A stretch of DNA of 64,000 nucleotides from CAIYTF01 sp963664845. GTDB lineage: Bacteria > Bacteroidota > Ignavibacteria > Ignavibacteriales > Ignavibacteriaceae. Location of the stretch: positions 4,960,001-5,024,000 of the forward strand of contig OY761615.1 of NCBI GenBank assembly GCA_963664845.1, given 5' to 3'. Positions 8,351 through 17,106 of the stretch are shown here, piece after piece. Every line of letters starts with the position of its first letter. Positions within the stretch are counted from its first letter, which is position 1. The translations under genes were made by a program, and so were the position numbers. The notes under the pieces were generated by a model. It was not told the DNA's origin. It was given only the letters and a program-made list of their open reading frames with translations, and did not search any database.

Positions 8351-10054
8351 TTAATTCTTTAGATCACCCGCGACCTGCTGCATGCTGAGGCGGAAGGTGA
8401 ACCAGATTATGACGATGGAGAGGGGAATGACTTTAAGGAAACTCCAGGAAAAATAACCCAGCCCAATTATTTGTTTTTGGTTTTGGGTAAGCAGGAAATA
8501 GTCGAACATGGCGGGGAAGATCATTGCTATGACAAATCCCATATAGAGCAGGCAAAGAAGAAACGCCGTTGAGGCTCCCTGTGAGGAGGCGATGCGGATG
8601 GGGTTCTTCTCCTTGTAGTTCACGTAATAGCAGCCCAGAGCGAAATTAATGCCGACCATTGCCAATGAAACGAAAAAGGTAGTGACTGTCGAAAAGATGA
8701 GGAGTACACCGGAGAATCGCAAGTGGCTGTAATAATTAAGCACCTGTGCCAGTATGCCAATCAGCAGAAACAGCACAATAAATTTTGCACGGAATACTTT
8801 TTTGATATCCACCGGCGCGCTGCGCAGTTTCCAATAGGCTTCACCTTCCAAACTCATATGAGGAAATATGAACCGCAACGACAACGAGTTTATGAGAAAA
8901 AAGTTGAACAGTAACAATGCCATATAGATTACTGTTTGTGTGCCGGGGTTTAGACTTTTGAACATATCATTCGGCCTGTCACGAAGCCCGAACAGGAAAA
9001 GGAACATGAGGAAGAGCATGAATAGAAGGTGTATCACCTGAGCGGGTTCACGGAAGAAAAGTGCCAGTTCCTTTCTGATAAGCGTTTCGGCGACAATATA
9101 TTTTGATCTGTACTTATCGAATGAGATTTGAAACGGCAGGTTGATTTCGTTCTTCCGGGTTTTTCTGAATTGAATTTCTGAACTGAGAACATACGTTTTA
9201 TAGTAGATCCGCTTTGCCATTTGGTAGCAAAGCACAAAGAAGAAGACCGCTTCAAGAATGAGCAGAGCAGAATATTGGAATGCCATTGAGCTGTTACCCC
9301 GCACGAACCAGTACATTCCATAGGTTACCGAATAGTTTGGCAGCATTTGCATTGCCGGTGTATCGAAGCGGTCCGAAACGCTGATCATGTAATTCCGGTT
9401 TTGCACAACCTTCATGATGATGGCCGTGGGGTCGTTTGAAGCAAAGAAAAGGATAAGCAGCAGTAAATAGAAGCCTATCAGGATAATGATGGTTGTTTGC
9501 GTGCCGATCTTTTGAGCGATCTGGATGAGCGCGAACAGTATCATTATGCCAAGCAAACCGGCGATGAGGGTGAACGGAAGGAAGAGTCCGAACGTTGCGA
9601 ACAGGTAAAAAAACACCGGCAGTGAAAAGTATTTGGCATAGGCATAGAGCACGGCGAAGAGAATTACGAACAGTGTGCCTGAACTATAGAAGAAGTTCTC
9701 CAGGAATTTGAGAACAAAAATATTTTCAAAGGGAATAGGTTTTGTGAAAAGATAATTCACTTCGCTGCCACGGTAGAGGCCGTTGACTGAGACAAGGACG
9801 TTGCCAACGTTGACAGACAGGAAGAACATGAACAACAAAATGGCAATGAAGCGGTGAAACAGGTAAACATCGAGCCTGATATCGTGAAGAACGAAATAGA
9901 GAGAAGCATAGGTTACTTTGTATGCACCGTAGGCAAACAAAAAATAGATAAGCGCTGCAGCAAGATTCTTAGCTACTGCCTTTGGGGTTAAGTCCGGCCG
10001 GATCATAAAGAGCGCGATGAGTTTGTACTTCAGGATGTGCAGAAGTAGTTTCAT
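8351..10054 (-). CDS. ABC-2-like transporter membrane subunit
   Basis: A 567-residue protein with about twelve hydrophobic segments, beginning at residue 15 and ending near residue 560. The sequence fits the large ABC-2-type permeases that pair with a single ATPase. The start ATG overlaps the ATPase stop by 4 bp. A polar stretch of about 60 residues near 275-340 probably faces the cytoplasm. Substrate is unknown. It is the last gene of the minus-strand AAA-ABC operon. Assignment rests on topology and on the neighbouring ATPase. Confidence 0.8.
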   Translation of the reverse strand: MKLLLHILKYKLIALFMIRPDLTPKAVAKNLAAALIYFLFAYGAYKVTYASLYFVLHDIRLDVYLFHRFIAILLFMFFLSVNVGNVLVSVNGLYRGSEVNYLFTKPIPFENIFVLKFLENFFYSSGTLFVILFAVLYAYAKYFSLPVFFYLFATFGLFLPFTLIAGLLGIMILFALIQIAQKIGTQTTIIILIGFYLLLLILFFASNDPTAIIMKVVQNRNYMISVSDRFDTPAMQMLPNYSVTYGMYWFVRGNSSMAFQYSALLILEAVFFFVLCYQMAKRIYYKTYVLSSEIQFRKTRKNEINLPFQISFDKYRSKYIVAETLIRKELALFFREPAQVIHLLFMLFLMFLFLFGLRDRPNDMFKSLNPGTQTVIYMALLLFNFFLINSLSLRFIFPHMSLEGEAYWKLRSAPVDIKKVFRAKFIVLFLLIGILAQVLNYYSHLRFSGVLLIFSTVTTFFVSLAMVGINFALGCYYVNYKEKNPIRIASSQGASTAFLLCLLYMGFVIAMIFPAMFDYFLLTQNQKQIIGLGYFSWSFLKVIPLSIVIIWFTFRLSMQQVAGDLKN

Positions 10055-10770
10055 TTCACCAGTTCGATGAAGAAAGCTTCCAGATTTTCATATTCACGTT
10101 CGCGGAAGGAGCGCCATGACGCTAGCGTGTCGTGAAAAAGGAGAGCGCCATTTTTTATTATGCCGACGCTGCGGCAGATGTCCTCGGCAACGTTAAGGCT
10201 GTGGGTGGACATAAGGATGGTGGTGCCTGCCGCGGATTTTTGTCTGAACACGTTCTTGACAATAGCCGCGCTTTGCGGATCGAGGCCGACCATGGGTTCG
10301 TCCACAACCAGGAGTTTGGGTTCGTGCAACAAGGCGGAAGCAATTACAATGCGTTGTTTCATTCCCTGAGAATATTCTTCGGTACGACGGTTCAGCCATT
10401 CTTCAATCTTCAGCAGATCAACCACTTCATCAATTTTTGCTTTGAGAGGCGAGCCGGTAAGTTTATACAGTCCGCCTGAGAATTGCAGAAATTCTTTACC
10501 GGTAAGGCGGTCATAGAGGTATGGCTGGTCAGGGATATAGCCGATGAGCCGTTTTGCATCGACGGGATATTTTTGGATATCAATATCAGCGATGAAAACT
10601 TTCCCTGATGTGGGAGCGAGCAACCCGGCGATGATCTTAATTGTGGTGGTCTTGCCGGCGCCGTTGGGTCCAAGAAACCCGAAGAAATCACCTGCCGGCA
10701 AATCTAAAGTGAGATTGTTGACAGCCAGGAAATCCCGGTACTTCTTTGAAACGTTTTCGAGTCGCAGCAT
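10051..10770 (-). CDS. ABC transporter ATP-binding protein
   Basis: A 239-residue ABC ATPase with Walker A GPNGAGKTT (about 34-42), signature YSQGMKQR, Walker B LLVVDEPMVGLD and the switch histidine in STHSLNV. It belongs to the ABC-2 exporter ATPases. Its start codon overlaps the stop of the AAA+ gene (TGATG), and its end overlaps the permease start. It should energise the membrane protein encoded at 8351-10054. Confidence 0.95.
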   Translation of the reverse strand: MLRLENVSKKYRDFLAVNNLTLDLPAGDFFGFLGPNGAGKTTTIKIIAGLLAPTSGKVFIADIDIQKYPVDAKRLIGYIPDQPYLYDRLTGKEFLQFSGGLYKLTGSPLKAKIDEVVDLLKIEEWLNRRTEEYSQGMKQRIVIASALLHEPKLLVVDEPMVGLDPQSAAIVKNVFRQKSAAGTTILMSTHSLNVAEDICRSVGIIKNGALLFHDTLASWRSFREREYENLEAFFIELVK

Positions 10771-13700
10771 CAGGACTCGATGGTTTTGATGTCTTCGTAA
10801 GTAATAGTTGTCAAATCGGTATCGGAAGGATTGAGCACCGTAAGGATGCGTTCTTCCTGATTGCTAATGGCCTTATAGAGTATATTGCGAACGGTGCGGG
10901 CATTACCAAAATTGGAATCGCGTCTTTCATAAAGCCGGGTGAAGCGCTCCAAGAGCATTTGTAATGCACCTTCATCGAGCTGATACCCGTTCTTTTCACT
11001 CAACTGGGAAGCGATTTCCAGCATTTGCCGGGGTGTATAATCTTCGAAGGTGAAGAAATTGGTGAAACGGGACTGCATGCCGGGATTAGAATCAAGGAAG
11101 GTCTGCATTTCGTTGGTATAACCGGCGACGATAATGATGAGTTTTTCCTTGTAGTCTTCCATCCGTTTCAAAATCGTGTCGATGGCTTCCTGGCCAAAGT
11201 CGTTGCCGCCGCGGGCAAGTGTGTAAGCTTCATCGATGAAGAGAGTACCGCCGAGTGCTTTGGTAATCACTTCATCGGTTTTGGTAGCGGTCTGTCCCTG
11301 ATAGCCAGCGACCAAGGCGGCTCTGTCAACTTCCACAAGGTGGCCTTTTTCAAGGAGGCCCATTTCTTTATAAATTTTACTTAGCAGCCGGGCGATTGTT
11401 GTTTTGCCGGTTCCGGGATTGCCGAGGAAGACGCTGTGCAGGTTACGTCCGATAACTTTGAGTCCTCTTGCTTCGCGGAGTTTGCCGACTTTGAGACTGC
11501 TGATCAGTTTTTCCACCGAACGTTTGACGGAGTCGAGACCGGTGAGTTCGTTGAGTTCTTTCAGATATTGATCGAGAAGGGCTTTGTCGCCTTCAATCGA
11601 GATAATTTTTTTCTCGGTTTTTTCGAAAACGATCTCTTTAACGTCTTCTGCGGTAACCGTGCCTGACATTTCAGGAGTGCGTTCATCTTTCGGAATGTCC
11701 ACGATACGAAGTAAAAGGTTGCGTGCTGCATTCTCCACCACGTTACGGACAAGGCGTGCATTGCCGAAATTTTTATCCCTGTTGCGATACAGGGTGTTAT
11801 AATAGTTAAGCAGCGATGGTTCAGCATCGTGGCCGAGTTTCAATTTTTTATCGCGGAGAATGAATTTGGTAATCACCATCATTTCATCAGGGGTGTAATC
11901 TTCGAATACAAACCGCTTGGTGAAACGTGATTGGAGGCCGGGATTGCTCTCAAGAAATTTCTGCATTTCTTCGGTGTAGCCTGCTGCGATGACGATGAAT
12001 TTACCGCGGTCATCTTCCATGCGTTTGAGAAGTGTATCAATGGCTTCCTTGCCAAAATCGGAGGAGTCACCGGATTTAACCAGAGTGTACGCTTCATCGA
12101 TGAAGAGGGTGCCGCCCATGGACTGGTTGATAAGTTCGGTTGTTTTCTCGGCAGTTTTGCCAACGAACGGTGCAACCAATGCCTGGCGGTCAGCTTCGAT
12201 AAGGTGACCTTTGGGCAGGAGGCCGAGTGCAGCAAAAATTTGACTTATGAGGCGTGCGACCGTTGTTTTACCGGTGCCGGGATTTCCGACAAATACGATA
12301 TGGTCTGCAAACTTACTTTGGAAGTCCTCACCGATCTCAGCATAATACCTGGCAAGTTTAACCAGTTCATCCACATCCTTTTTAACGGAAGCCAATCCGG
12401 TGAGACTATTAAGTTTCTCCAAGCCTTTATTGAGATTTTCAATATCGATGCCCACCCTGAAGGCAGCGCCGGTGTGGGTGGCAAACAATTCAGTGATATC
12501 CTGAGCTGTGAAAGTGGTCAGGGCTTTTTTGTCCCGCATACTTTCGGGAAGGCTCAGATAGCGTTTGCTGAGTTTAAGTTTAATATCGTTATATAAATTG
12601 CGGGCGAAGCGGGCATTGCCAAAAGTTTTATCGCGTTTTCTATAAATTGCAGCGAGTTCTTTTCTAAGTTCTTCAACCGCATCCAGTTCGATGTTATAAT
12701 CTTCTTTTTTGCACATCCCCGTGAAAATCTCGATAAGTTCGTCGGGATTATAATCCTCAAAATTGAAGAAATGATTGAAGCGGGATTTCATTCCCGGGTT
12801 TGAGGAGAGGAAGTCCATCATTTCATCAGGATATCCGGCGACGATCACGGCGAACTGTCCGGCTTTATCTTCCATACGTTTGAGCAGGGTATCTATAGCT
12901 TCCTGTCCGAAATCCTGACCGCTGCCGCCCTTTTTCACCAAGGTGTATGCTTCGTCTATGAAGAGGAGGCCGCCCATCGCGTCTTCAATCACCTTATCGG
13001 TTTTTTGTGCAGTTTCACCGATATATTGTCCGACAAGACTGCTTCTGTCAACTTCCACGAGGTGTCCTTTTTCAAGAATTCCCATGGATTTGAATATCTC
13101 TCCGAGTTTACGGGCAACAGTAGTTTTACCAGTGCCGGGATTGCCCTGGAAAACGCAGTTGAACGACATGTTATCCTGGGTCTTGAGTCCCTGGCGTTTT
13201 CGTTCCTTGATGAATTCCAGATAGTTAACGAAATCGCGCATGGATTGTTTAACTGAGGTTAATCCTGTCAACGAGTCAAGATCAGAAAGCATTTGCGAAA
13301 CCGGTTGAACAGTATTGGGCAAAGTTTCCTTACTGACCGGACGTTGCGGCTGCACCGGTGCCTTAAGTGCCAAGTCTCTTTCGAGTGCTGCAATATCAAT
13401 ATCTTCGGTATTGGGGATGTTGGACTGACCGATCAGGAACCAACGTTCGCAAAGTTTGGTGCCACCGAAATAGAGTTCAACACAACCCTGGCCGCGTCTC
13501 CAAAATCCGGGTGAATCGGTTCCCCAACTCTGAGTGAACACTACCTGTTTCCAACCTCTGTCAGCGGGTACATCAAATGTATGTCTGCCGACCTCCTGAT
13601 TATTGATGAGCCACACCACTTCGCCGGCAATAGAATCTTCCTTCATTTGGTAATAGGGGTTGGAAATAACAGCCTCAATGCCAATAAACTTGACTGATGA

Positions 13701-14810
13701 TTCGGCGAATTGCAGTTGGTACGCTTTTTCTGCAGGATCGTCACTTCCATAGACATCAAACGTACGGGCAAAATAACCAACAAAACCAGGGTGATCATAG
13801 CGCTGGAAATCAGTACGTTTTTTGAGGGTAATGACTTTGCTGTCCTTAATGGGCTCGTATTTTGATTTATAGTAAGTTTGCGGCGCTTCCTCGGTTTCAA
13901 ATTGAGAATCGAGAGACTGGTAAATACTTTGTTTGGTTGGTGCTTTTGGCGACGGTTCAGGGAGAGCCGAAGTCAGCTTTTCTTCCAGTGCTGCCAGGGA
14001 GACGCCATCGTTCTTCTTTTTTTCGGTATTGATCAGCTTGGTGTAGATATTCATGAAGCGCTGGTCGTCTTTAAGTTTTTCAAACGCCGCCTGGGCTTTT
14101 TCGGCAGCCGGTTTAAGCTGGAAGAGATAGAAAAGCGTTTCAATTTCAAGTAACATAGCCTGATCATGGTAGGGCATCATTGTGGAATCGGTAAGTGCTT
14201 TACGGACGGCCCACAGAGCATACCAGTATTCTTTAATTTTGTAGGCATCTTCAGCCTGCTGTATCAGGTTCTTTTCTTTGGTTTTAATTTTGGTACGAAA
14301 GGCACCCTGAACACCTGCCGCATTTCTATACCATTCACGGAGTCTTAGAAGTGCTTTGCTTTGATTTTTATCAGTTTTAATGGCAAGTTCAAATTCTTCC
14401 AGGGCGTCTTCATATTTCCCCATGCCTGCGAGTGCTTTTGCCTTAAGGTGGTGAGCCCAGGAAAGTGGTTCAGCTTTATTGGCAATGACTGAGTCGAGAT
14501 CATTAATGGCACCCTGGAATATTCCAATGCGCATGAGGATGAATCCACGGTAAAGTTTGGTTTGTGGTATGGCTTTTCCCAGTTTGACTGCGATATCAGC
14601 ATATTCCATTGCGGAATTGGCATCGCTGTTTTCCAAAAAAGCCCAGGCAAGGCAGATAGCTATTCTGAAATCATTGGAGAACGATTCGAAGAGTTTAAGG
14701 GCGGTTGACAGCGCAATGCGGTATCGGCCTTCGGTCAGATGCTCGAACGCCTCTTTGAGTTGTTCATCGGCTTCTTCTTTTGATAGTGCTTTTCTGGCTG
14801 ACAGCAGCAT
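10770..14810 (-). CDS. TPR protein with three tandem CbxX/CfqX-type AAA+ ATPase domains
   Basis: A very large 1346-residue protein. Residues 1-260 form TPR-like helical repeats. Residues 330-465 form a beta-rich region of unknown type with many aromatics (FWRRGQGCVELYFGG). Three AAA+ modules follow: Walker A GNPGTGKT at 556-563, 842-849 and 1130-1137; Walker B (L/T)LFIDE at 615-620, 901-906 and 1189-1194; each has AYTL after Walker B, a SNPG(M/L)(K/Q)SRF segment and an FGNAR motif. All three look catalytically complete. The family includes CbbX, SpoVK and EccA, usually with one or two AAA domains. No RuBisCO gene is near, so a Rubisco-activase role is unlikely. It is translationally coupled to an ABC exporter, suggesting remodelling or substrate delivery at that transporter; this is inference. 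Confidence 0.9.
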   Translation of the reverse strand: MLLSARKALSKEEADEQLKEAFEHLTEGRYRIALSTALKLFESFSNDFRIAICLAWAFLENSDANSAMEYADIAVKLGKAIPQTKLYRGFILMRIGIFQGAINDLDSVIANKAEPLSWAHHLKAKALAGMGKYEDALEEFELAIKTDKNQSKALLRLREWYRNAAGVQGAFRTKIKTKEKNLIQQAEDAYKIKEYWYALWAVRKALTDSTMMPYHDQAMLLEIETLFYLFQLKPAAEKAQAAFEKLKDDQRFMNIYTKLINTEKKKNDGVSLAALEEKLTSALPEPSPKAPTKQSIYQSLDSQFETEEAPQTYYKSKYEPIKDSKVITLKKRTDFQRYDHPGFVGYFARTFDVYGSDDPAEKAYQLQFAESSVKFIGIEAVISNPYYQMKEDSIAGEVVWLINNQEVGRHTFDVPADRGWKQVVFTQSWGTDSPGFWRRGQGCVELYFGGTKLCERWFLIGQSNIPNTEDIDIAALERDLALKAPVQPQRPVSKETLPNTVQPVSQMLSDLDSLTGLTSVKQSMRDFVNYLEFIKERKRQGLKTQDNMSFNCVFQGNPGTGKTTVARKLGEIFKSMGILEKGHLVEVDRSSLVGQYIGETAQKTDKVIEDAMGGLLFIDEAYTLVKKGGSGQDFGQEAIDTLLKRMEDKAGQFAVIVAGYPDEMMDFLSSNPGMKSRFNHFFNFEDYNPDELIEIFTGMCKKEDYNIELDAVEELRKELAAIYRKRDKTFGNARFARNLYNDIKLKLSKRYLSLPESMRDKKALTTFTAQDITELFATHTGAAFRVGIDIENLNKGLEKLNSLTGLASVKKDVDELVKLARYYAEIGEDFQSKFADHIVFVGNPGTGKTTVARLISQIFAALGLLPKGHLIEADRQALVAPFVGKTAEKTTELINQSMGGTLFIDEAYTLVKSGDSSDFGKEAIDTLLKRMEDDRGKFIVIAAGYTEEMQKFLESNPGLQSRFTKRFVFEDYTPDEMMVITKFILRDKKLKLGHDAEPSLLNYYNTLYRNRDKNFGNARLVRNVVENAARNLLLRIVDIPKDERTPEMSGTVTAEDVKEIVFEKTEKKIISIEGDKALLDQYLKELNELTGLDSVKRSVEKLISSLKVGKLREARGLKVIGRNLHSVFLGNPGTGKTTIARLLSKIYKEMGLLEKGHLVEVDRAALVAGYQGQTATKTDEVITKALGGTLFIDEAYTLARGGNDFGQEAIDTILKRMEDYKEKLIIIVAGYTNEMQTFLDSNPGMQSRFTNFFTFEDYTPRQMLEIASQLSEKNGYQLDEGALQMLLERFTRLYERRDSNFGNARTVRNILYKAISNQEERILTVLNPSDTDLTTITYEDIKTIES

Positions 14811-15191
14811 GGATATCTATACTCACCTTAGTTAAAGAGAAAATCATATAAAACGAAAATTTACCATTTTTATGGTATAAATCAAACTCTGTTTATATAT
14901 GAAATTGAATAAGATTCGGGCTGATGTCCAGGGTTCAAATGAAATTTCAGCTGCATATTGACAAGTGATGGGTGATTGATCAATTTGCTTTCCCAGGTTG
15001 CATTGGTTTGCCCGTCTTCGATGGGGTAAGATTTGGTGTGTATTGTCTGCGGGGTTTTCCCGCGCCCCGCAAGACGGGATGAGGCAGTTATTCAAATTGT
15101 GCCCTTGTCAGGGCATGAACAAATCACAATAATTGCAACTAATCATACTGAGAGATACATATTGACCGTTGGAAGAGTTGTAGTTCAAATT

Positions 15192-15227
15192 TTAAGTTGA
15201 CGCGTATGCGTTTTCACGGGAATGACA
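15192..15227. repeat. 36-bp dispersed repeat, copy 1
   Basis: Begins TTAAGTTGACGCGTATGCG and ends CACGGGAATGACA. Matches the copy at 15847-15882 with two differences. A partial relative (GCTTTCGCGGGAATGACA then GGTTGACACCAATGCC) is at about 36143-36195. Confidence 0.7.
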
Positions 15228-15846
15228 AAGCTTTACCAACTTTGTTAAGTTGACGCTTATGAGCGGAGACGAGACACAGCCAAACGGAACTCTATTTAAA
15301 GAATTGATTCGATTCTATATTTATATATCGTCGCTGCGGAATTTCGCACGAACGGTCAATCGATAATAAATGCTATTTTTATCATTTCATAAAACGAATA
15401 TTGCTAAATGTATATGCCGCATATTCAACCCCTGAACGGGGTTGGCGGATCATTGTCTTCGATGGATGCTACCAATGTGCAAACCCTGACGGGTTTGGGG
15501 CATAGCGCATTTGTAATGCGATTAACATGGCTGTGACTGCTGATTTTCGAATTCCTGGTAGGGATTTTATATTGACAGCTATAGCATTCAGCAAAGGGCC
15601 ACCTAAATTTATGAAGCTTCCGACCTGCATACCCTGACGGGTTTGGGACGAGTTAATGTGTATACGGAGTTTTGTGGGCGGAATTCTGCGCTTAGTGTAT
15701 TATGCGACAGCCACTTCCGGGACTTCGCACGAAGTATACTCAGTGAGCAAAGGTATAGAATAGCATTATGATCAACGGCCAATAACGCCTCATAATTAAA
15801 GGAATTTGCGGTGATAAAGTCATGTCAAGATGCAAAAATATTGCTG

Positions 15847-15882
15847 TTAAGTTGACGCCAATGCGTTTTCACGGGAATGACA
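15847..15882. repeat. 36-bp dispersed repeat, copy 2
   Basis: Begins TTAAGTTGACGCCAATGCG and ends CACGGGAATGACA. Same orientation as copy 1 at 15192, 655 bp away. Confidence 0.7.
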
Positions 15883-16211
15883 CCTGCCCAAGGGCGTGTT
15901 AAATTGATGCCTATGCGCAAAACACGATGAAGCAGTTATTGATGTTGCGCCCTTGCCAAGGCACTTTATTTTGAGACACCATTCAGTTATATTTGATAAT
16001 GAATTCTTGTCAGACAATCAGAGCGACATTAGTCCCGGTTACAGACAAATTAAATTGTATGTTAGCGAAATACATGATCTCCTGTGGTGTTAAGGTAAGC
16101 TGAAACAACTCAGGTTGGGGTAATACGAAAATTGAGCCTCTGATAATATCCGCAGCAGGAACAAAAAAAAATTACTTAATAAAAAGGTGAAACAACTTAC
16201 AGAGTTACAGC

Positions 16212-17036
16212 ATGACAGAAAAAGTTGCCGTTGAACTGGGAAATGTACAAATTACGCTGCTCCTTCCCTTATGGGGCAGAGCGGTTGAAACACAGAAAAA
16301 GAAGCCCTTATTGCGGGATGCTGCCGCTGCTGAGATCATCAGCAAGATCGACTATGATTTCAGGACAATTGCAGGGAATATCAGTGAAATAACCCGATTT
16401 GAGTGGATAGCCCGAAGCCTCTACATTGACAGGACCATTGAGACGTTCCTGCAAAAATATCCTCATGCCACCGTCGTCAATATTGGCTGTGGTCTGGATA
16501 CCACTTTTGAAAGAACGGATAACGGGAAATTGTTATGGTATGATCTTGATCTGCCTGATGCAATTGCACTGAGAAAGAACTTTTTACAGGAAACAGAGCG
16601 GCGGAAATTTATTTCTTACTCATTTCTTGACGAGGGCTGGTTCAGGGAGATCAAAGCCAGGGAGAACGTTCTTTTTATTGCAGCGGGGGTGATGTATTAT
16701 TTTGAGGAAGCTCAGGTGAAGCAGATATTGAACAGTATGGCATCTTATTTCACTGACAGTGAGTTTATTTTCGATGCAGCATCTCCGATGGGAGTGGAAA
16801 CAGCAAACAAGAAAGTAATTCAGCGGAGTGGTTTGGATGAAAGATCATTCCTGAAGTGGGGAATTGCCAGCGCATTGGAAATACCTAAGTGGCACAAAAA
16901 CATTGAACTGATCCGGGAGTATGCTATGTTTAAGGGTTTGACTACAGGATTGACACTAAGAAATAAGATTCTGGCTTTGATATCTGACCGTTACAGGATA
17001 ATGTATATGGTTCATTTGAGGTTTGGGAAGGGGTAA
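16212..17036 (+). CDS. Class I SAM-dependent methyltransferase, leucine carboxyl methyltransferase family
   Basis: A 274-residue methyltransferase. The SAM-binding motif VVNIGCGLDTTFER (about 94-107) followed by WYDLDLPDAIALRK is characteristic of the LCM family (PF04072 type), in which many members modify small molecules or polyketides. The start has an upstream AAAAGGTG but no strong Shine-Dalgarno sequence. It stands alone after a repeat field, convergent with the histidine kinase gene at 17107. Substrate is unknown. Confidence 0.85.
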   Translation: MTEKVAVELGNVQITLLLPLWGRAVETQKKKPLLRDAAAAEIISKIDYDFRTIAGNISEITRFEWIARSLYIDRTIETFLQKYPHATVVNIGCGLDTTFERTDNGKLLWYDLDLPDAIALRKNFLQETERRKFISYSFLDEGWFREIKARENVLFIAAGVMYYFEEAQVKQILNSMASYFTDSEFIFDAASPMGVETANKKVIQRSGLDERSFLKWGIASALEIPKWHKNIELIREYAMFKGLTTGLTLRNKILALISDRYRIMYMVHLRFGKG

Positions 17037-17106
17037 TCCTTCCGACATAATCTCTGGCTTGCGAAAGGGCTGCCGATGCTCTTTTGGTGACCTCAGATAA
17101 CACCGT

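Larger units (their letters stand above)
14811..16211. other. 1.4-kb gene-free repeat field
   Basis: No convincing gene. The stretch carries small palindromes: TGCCCT-TGTC-AGGGCA (15100-15115), AACCCCTGAACGGGGTT (15427-15443), AAACCCTGACGGGTTT (15481-15496) and ACCCTGACGGGT (15631-15642). It also holds two 36-bp copies of TTAAGTTGACGC-type repeats listed separately and partial copies (15245-15261, about 15898). It separates the divergent AAA+ and methyltransferase genes, so promoters for both must lie at its ends; I could not identify them. Confidence 0.6.

Noticed and set aside
11931..12596. 221-residue plus-strand frame opposite the AAA+ gene
   Set aside because: Antisense to conserved AAA+ modules; similar antisense frames occur opposite the other modules because of repeat structure.
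10770..14810. Rubisco activase (CbbX) function for the AAA+ protein
   Set aside because: No Rubisco gene nearby, three AAA+ modules and a TPR region; family similarity alone does not support that role.
14811..16211. Search for tRNA or rRNA genes in the gene-free field
   Set aside because: The palindromes are short and lack cloverleaf arms; no tRNA-like pattern was seen here or elsewhere.
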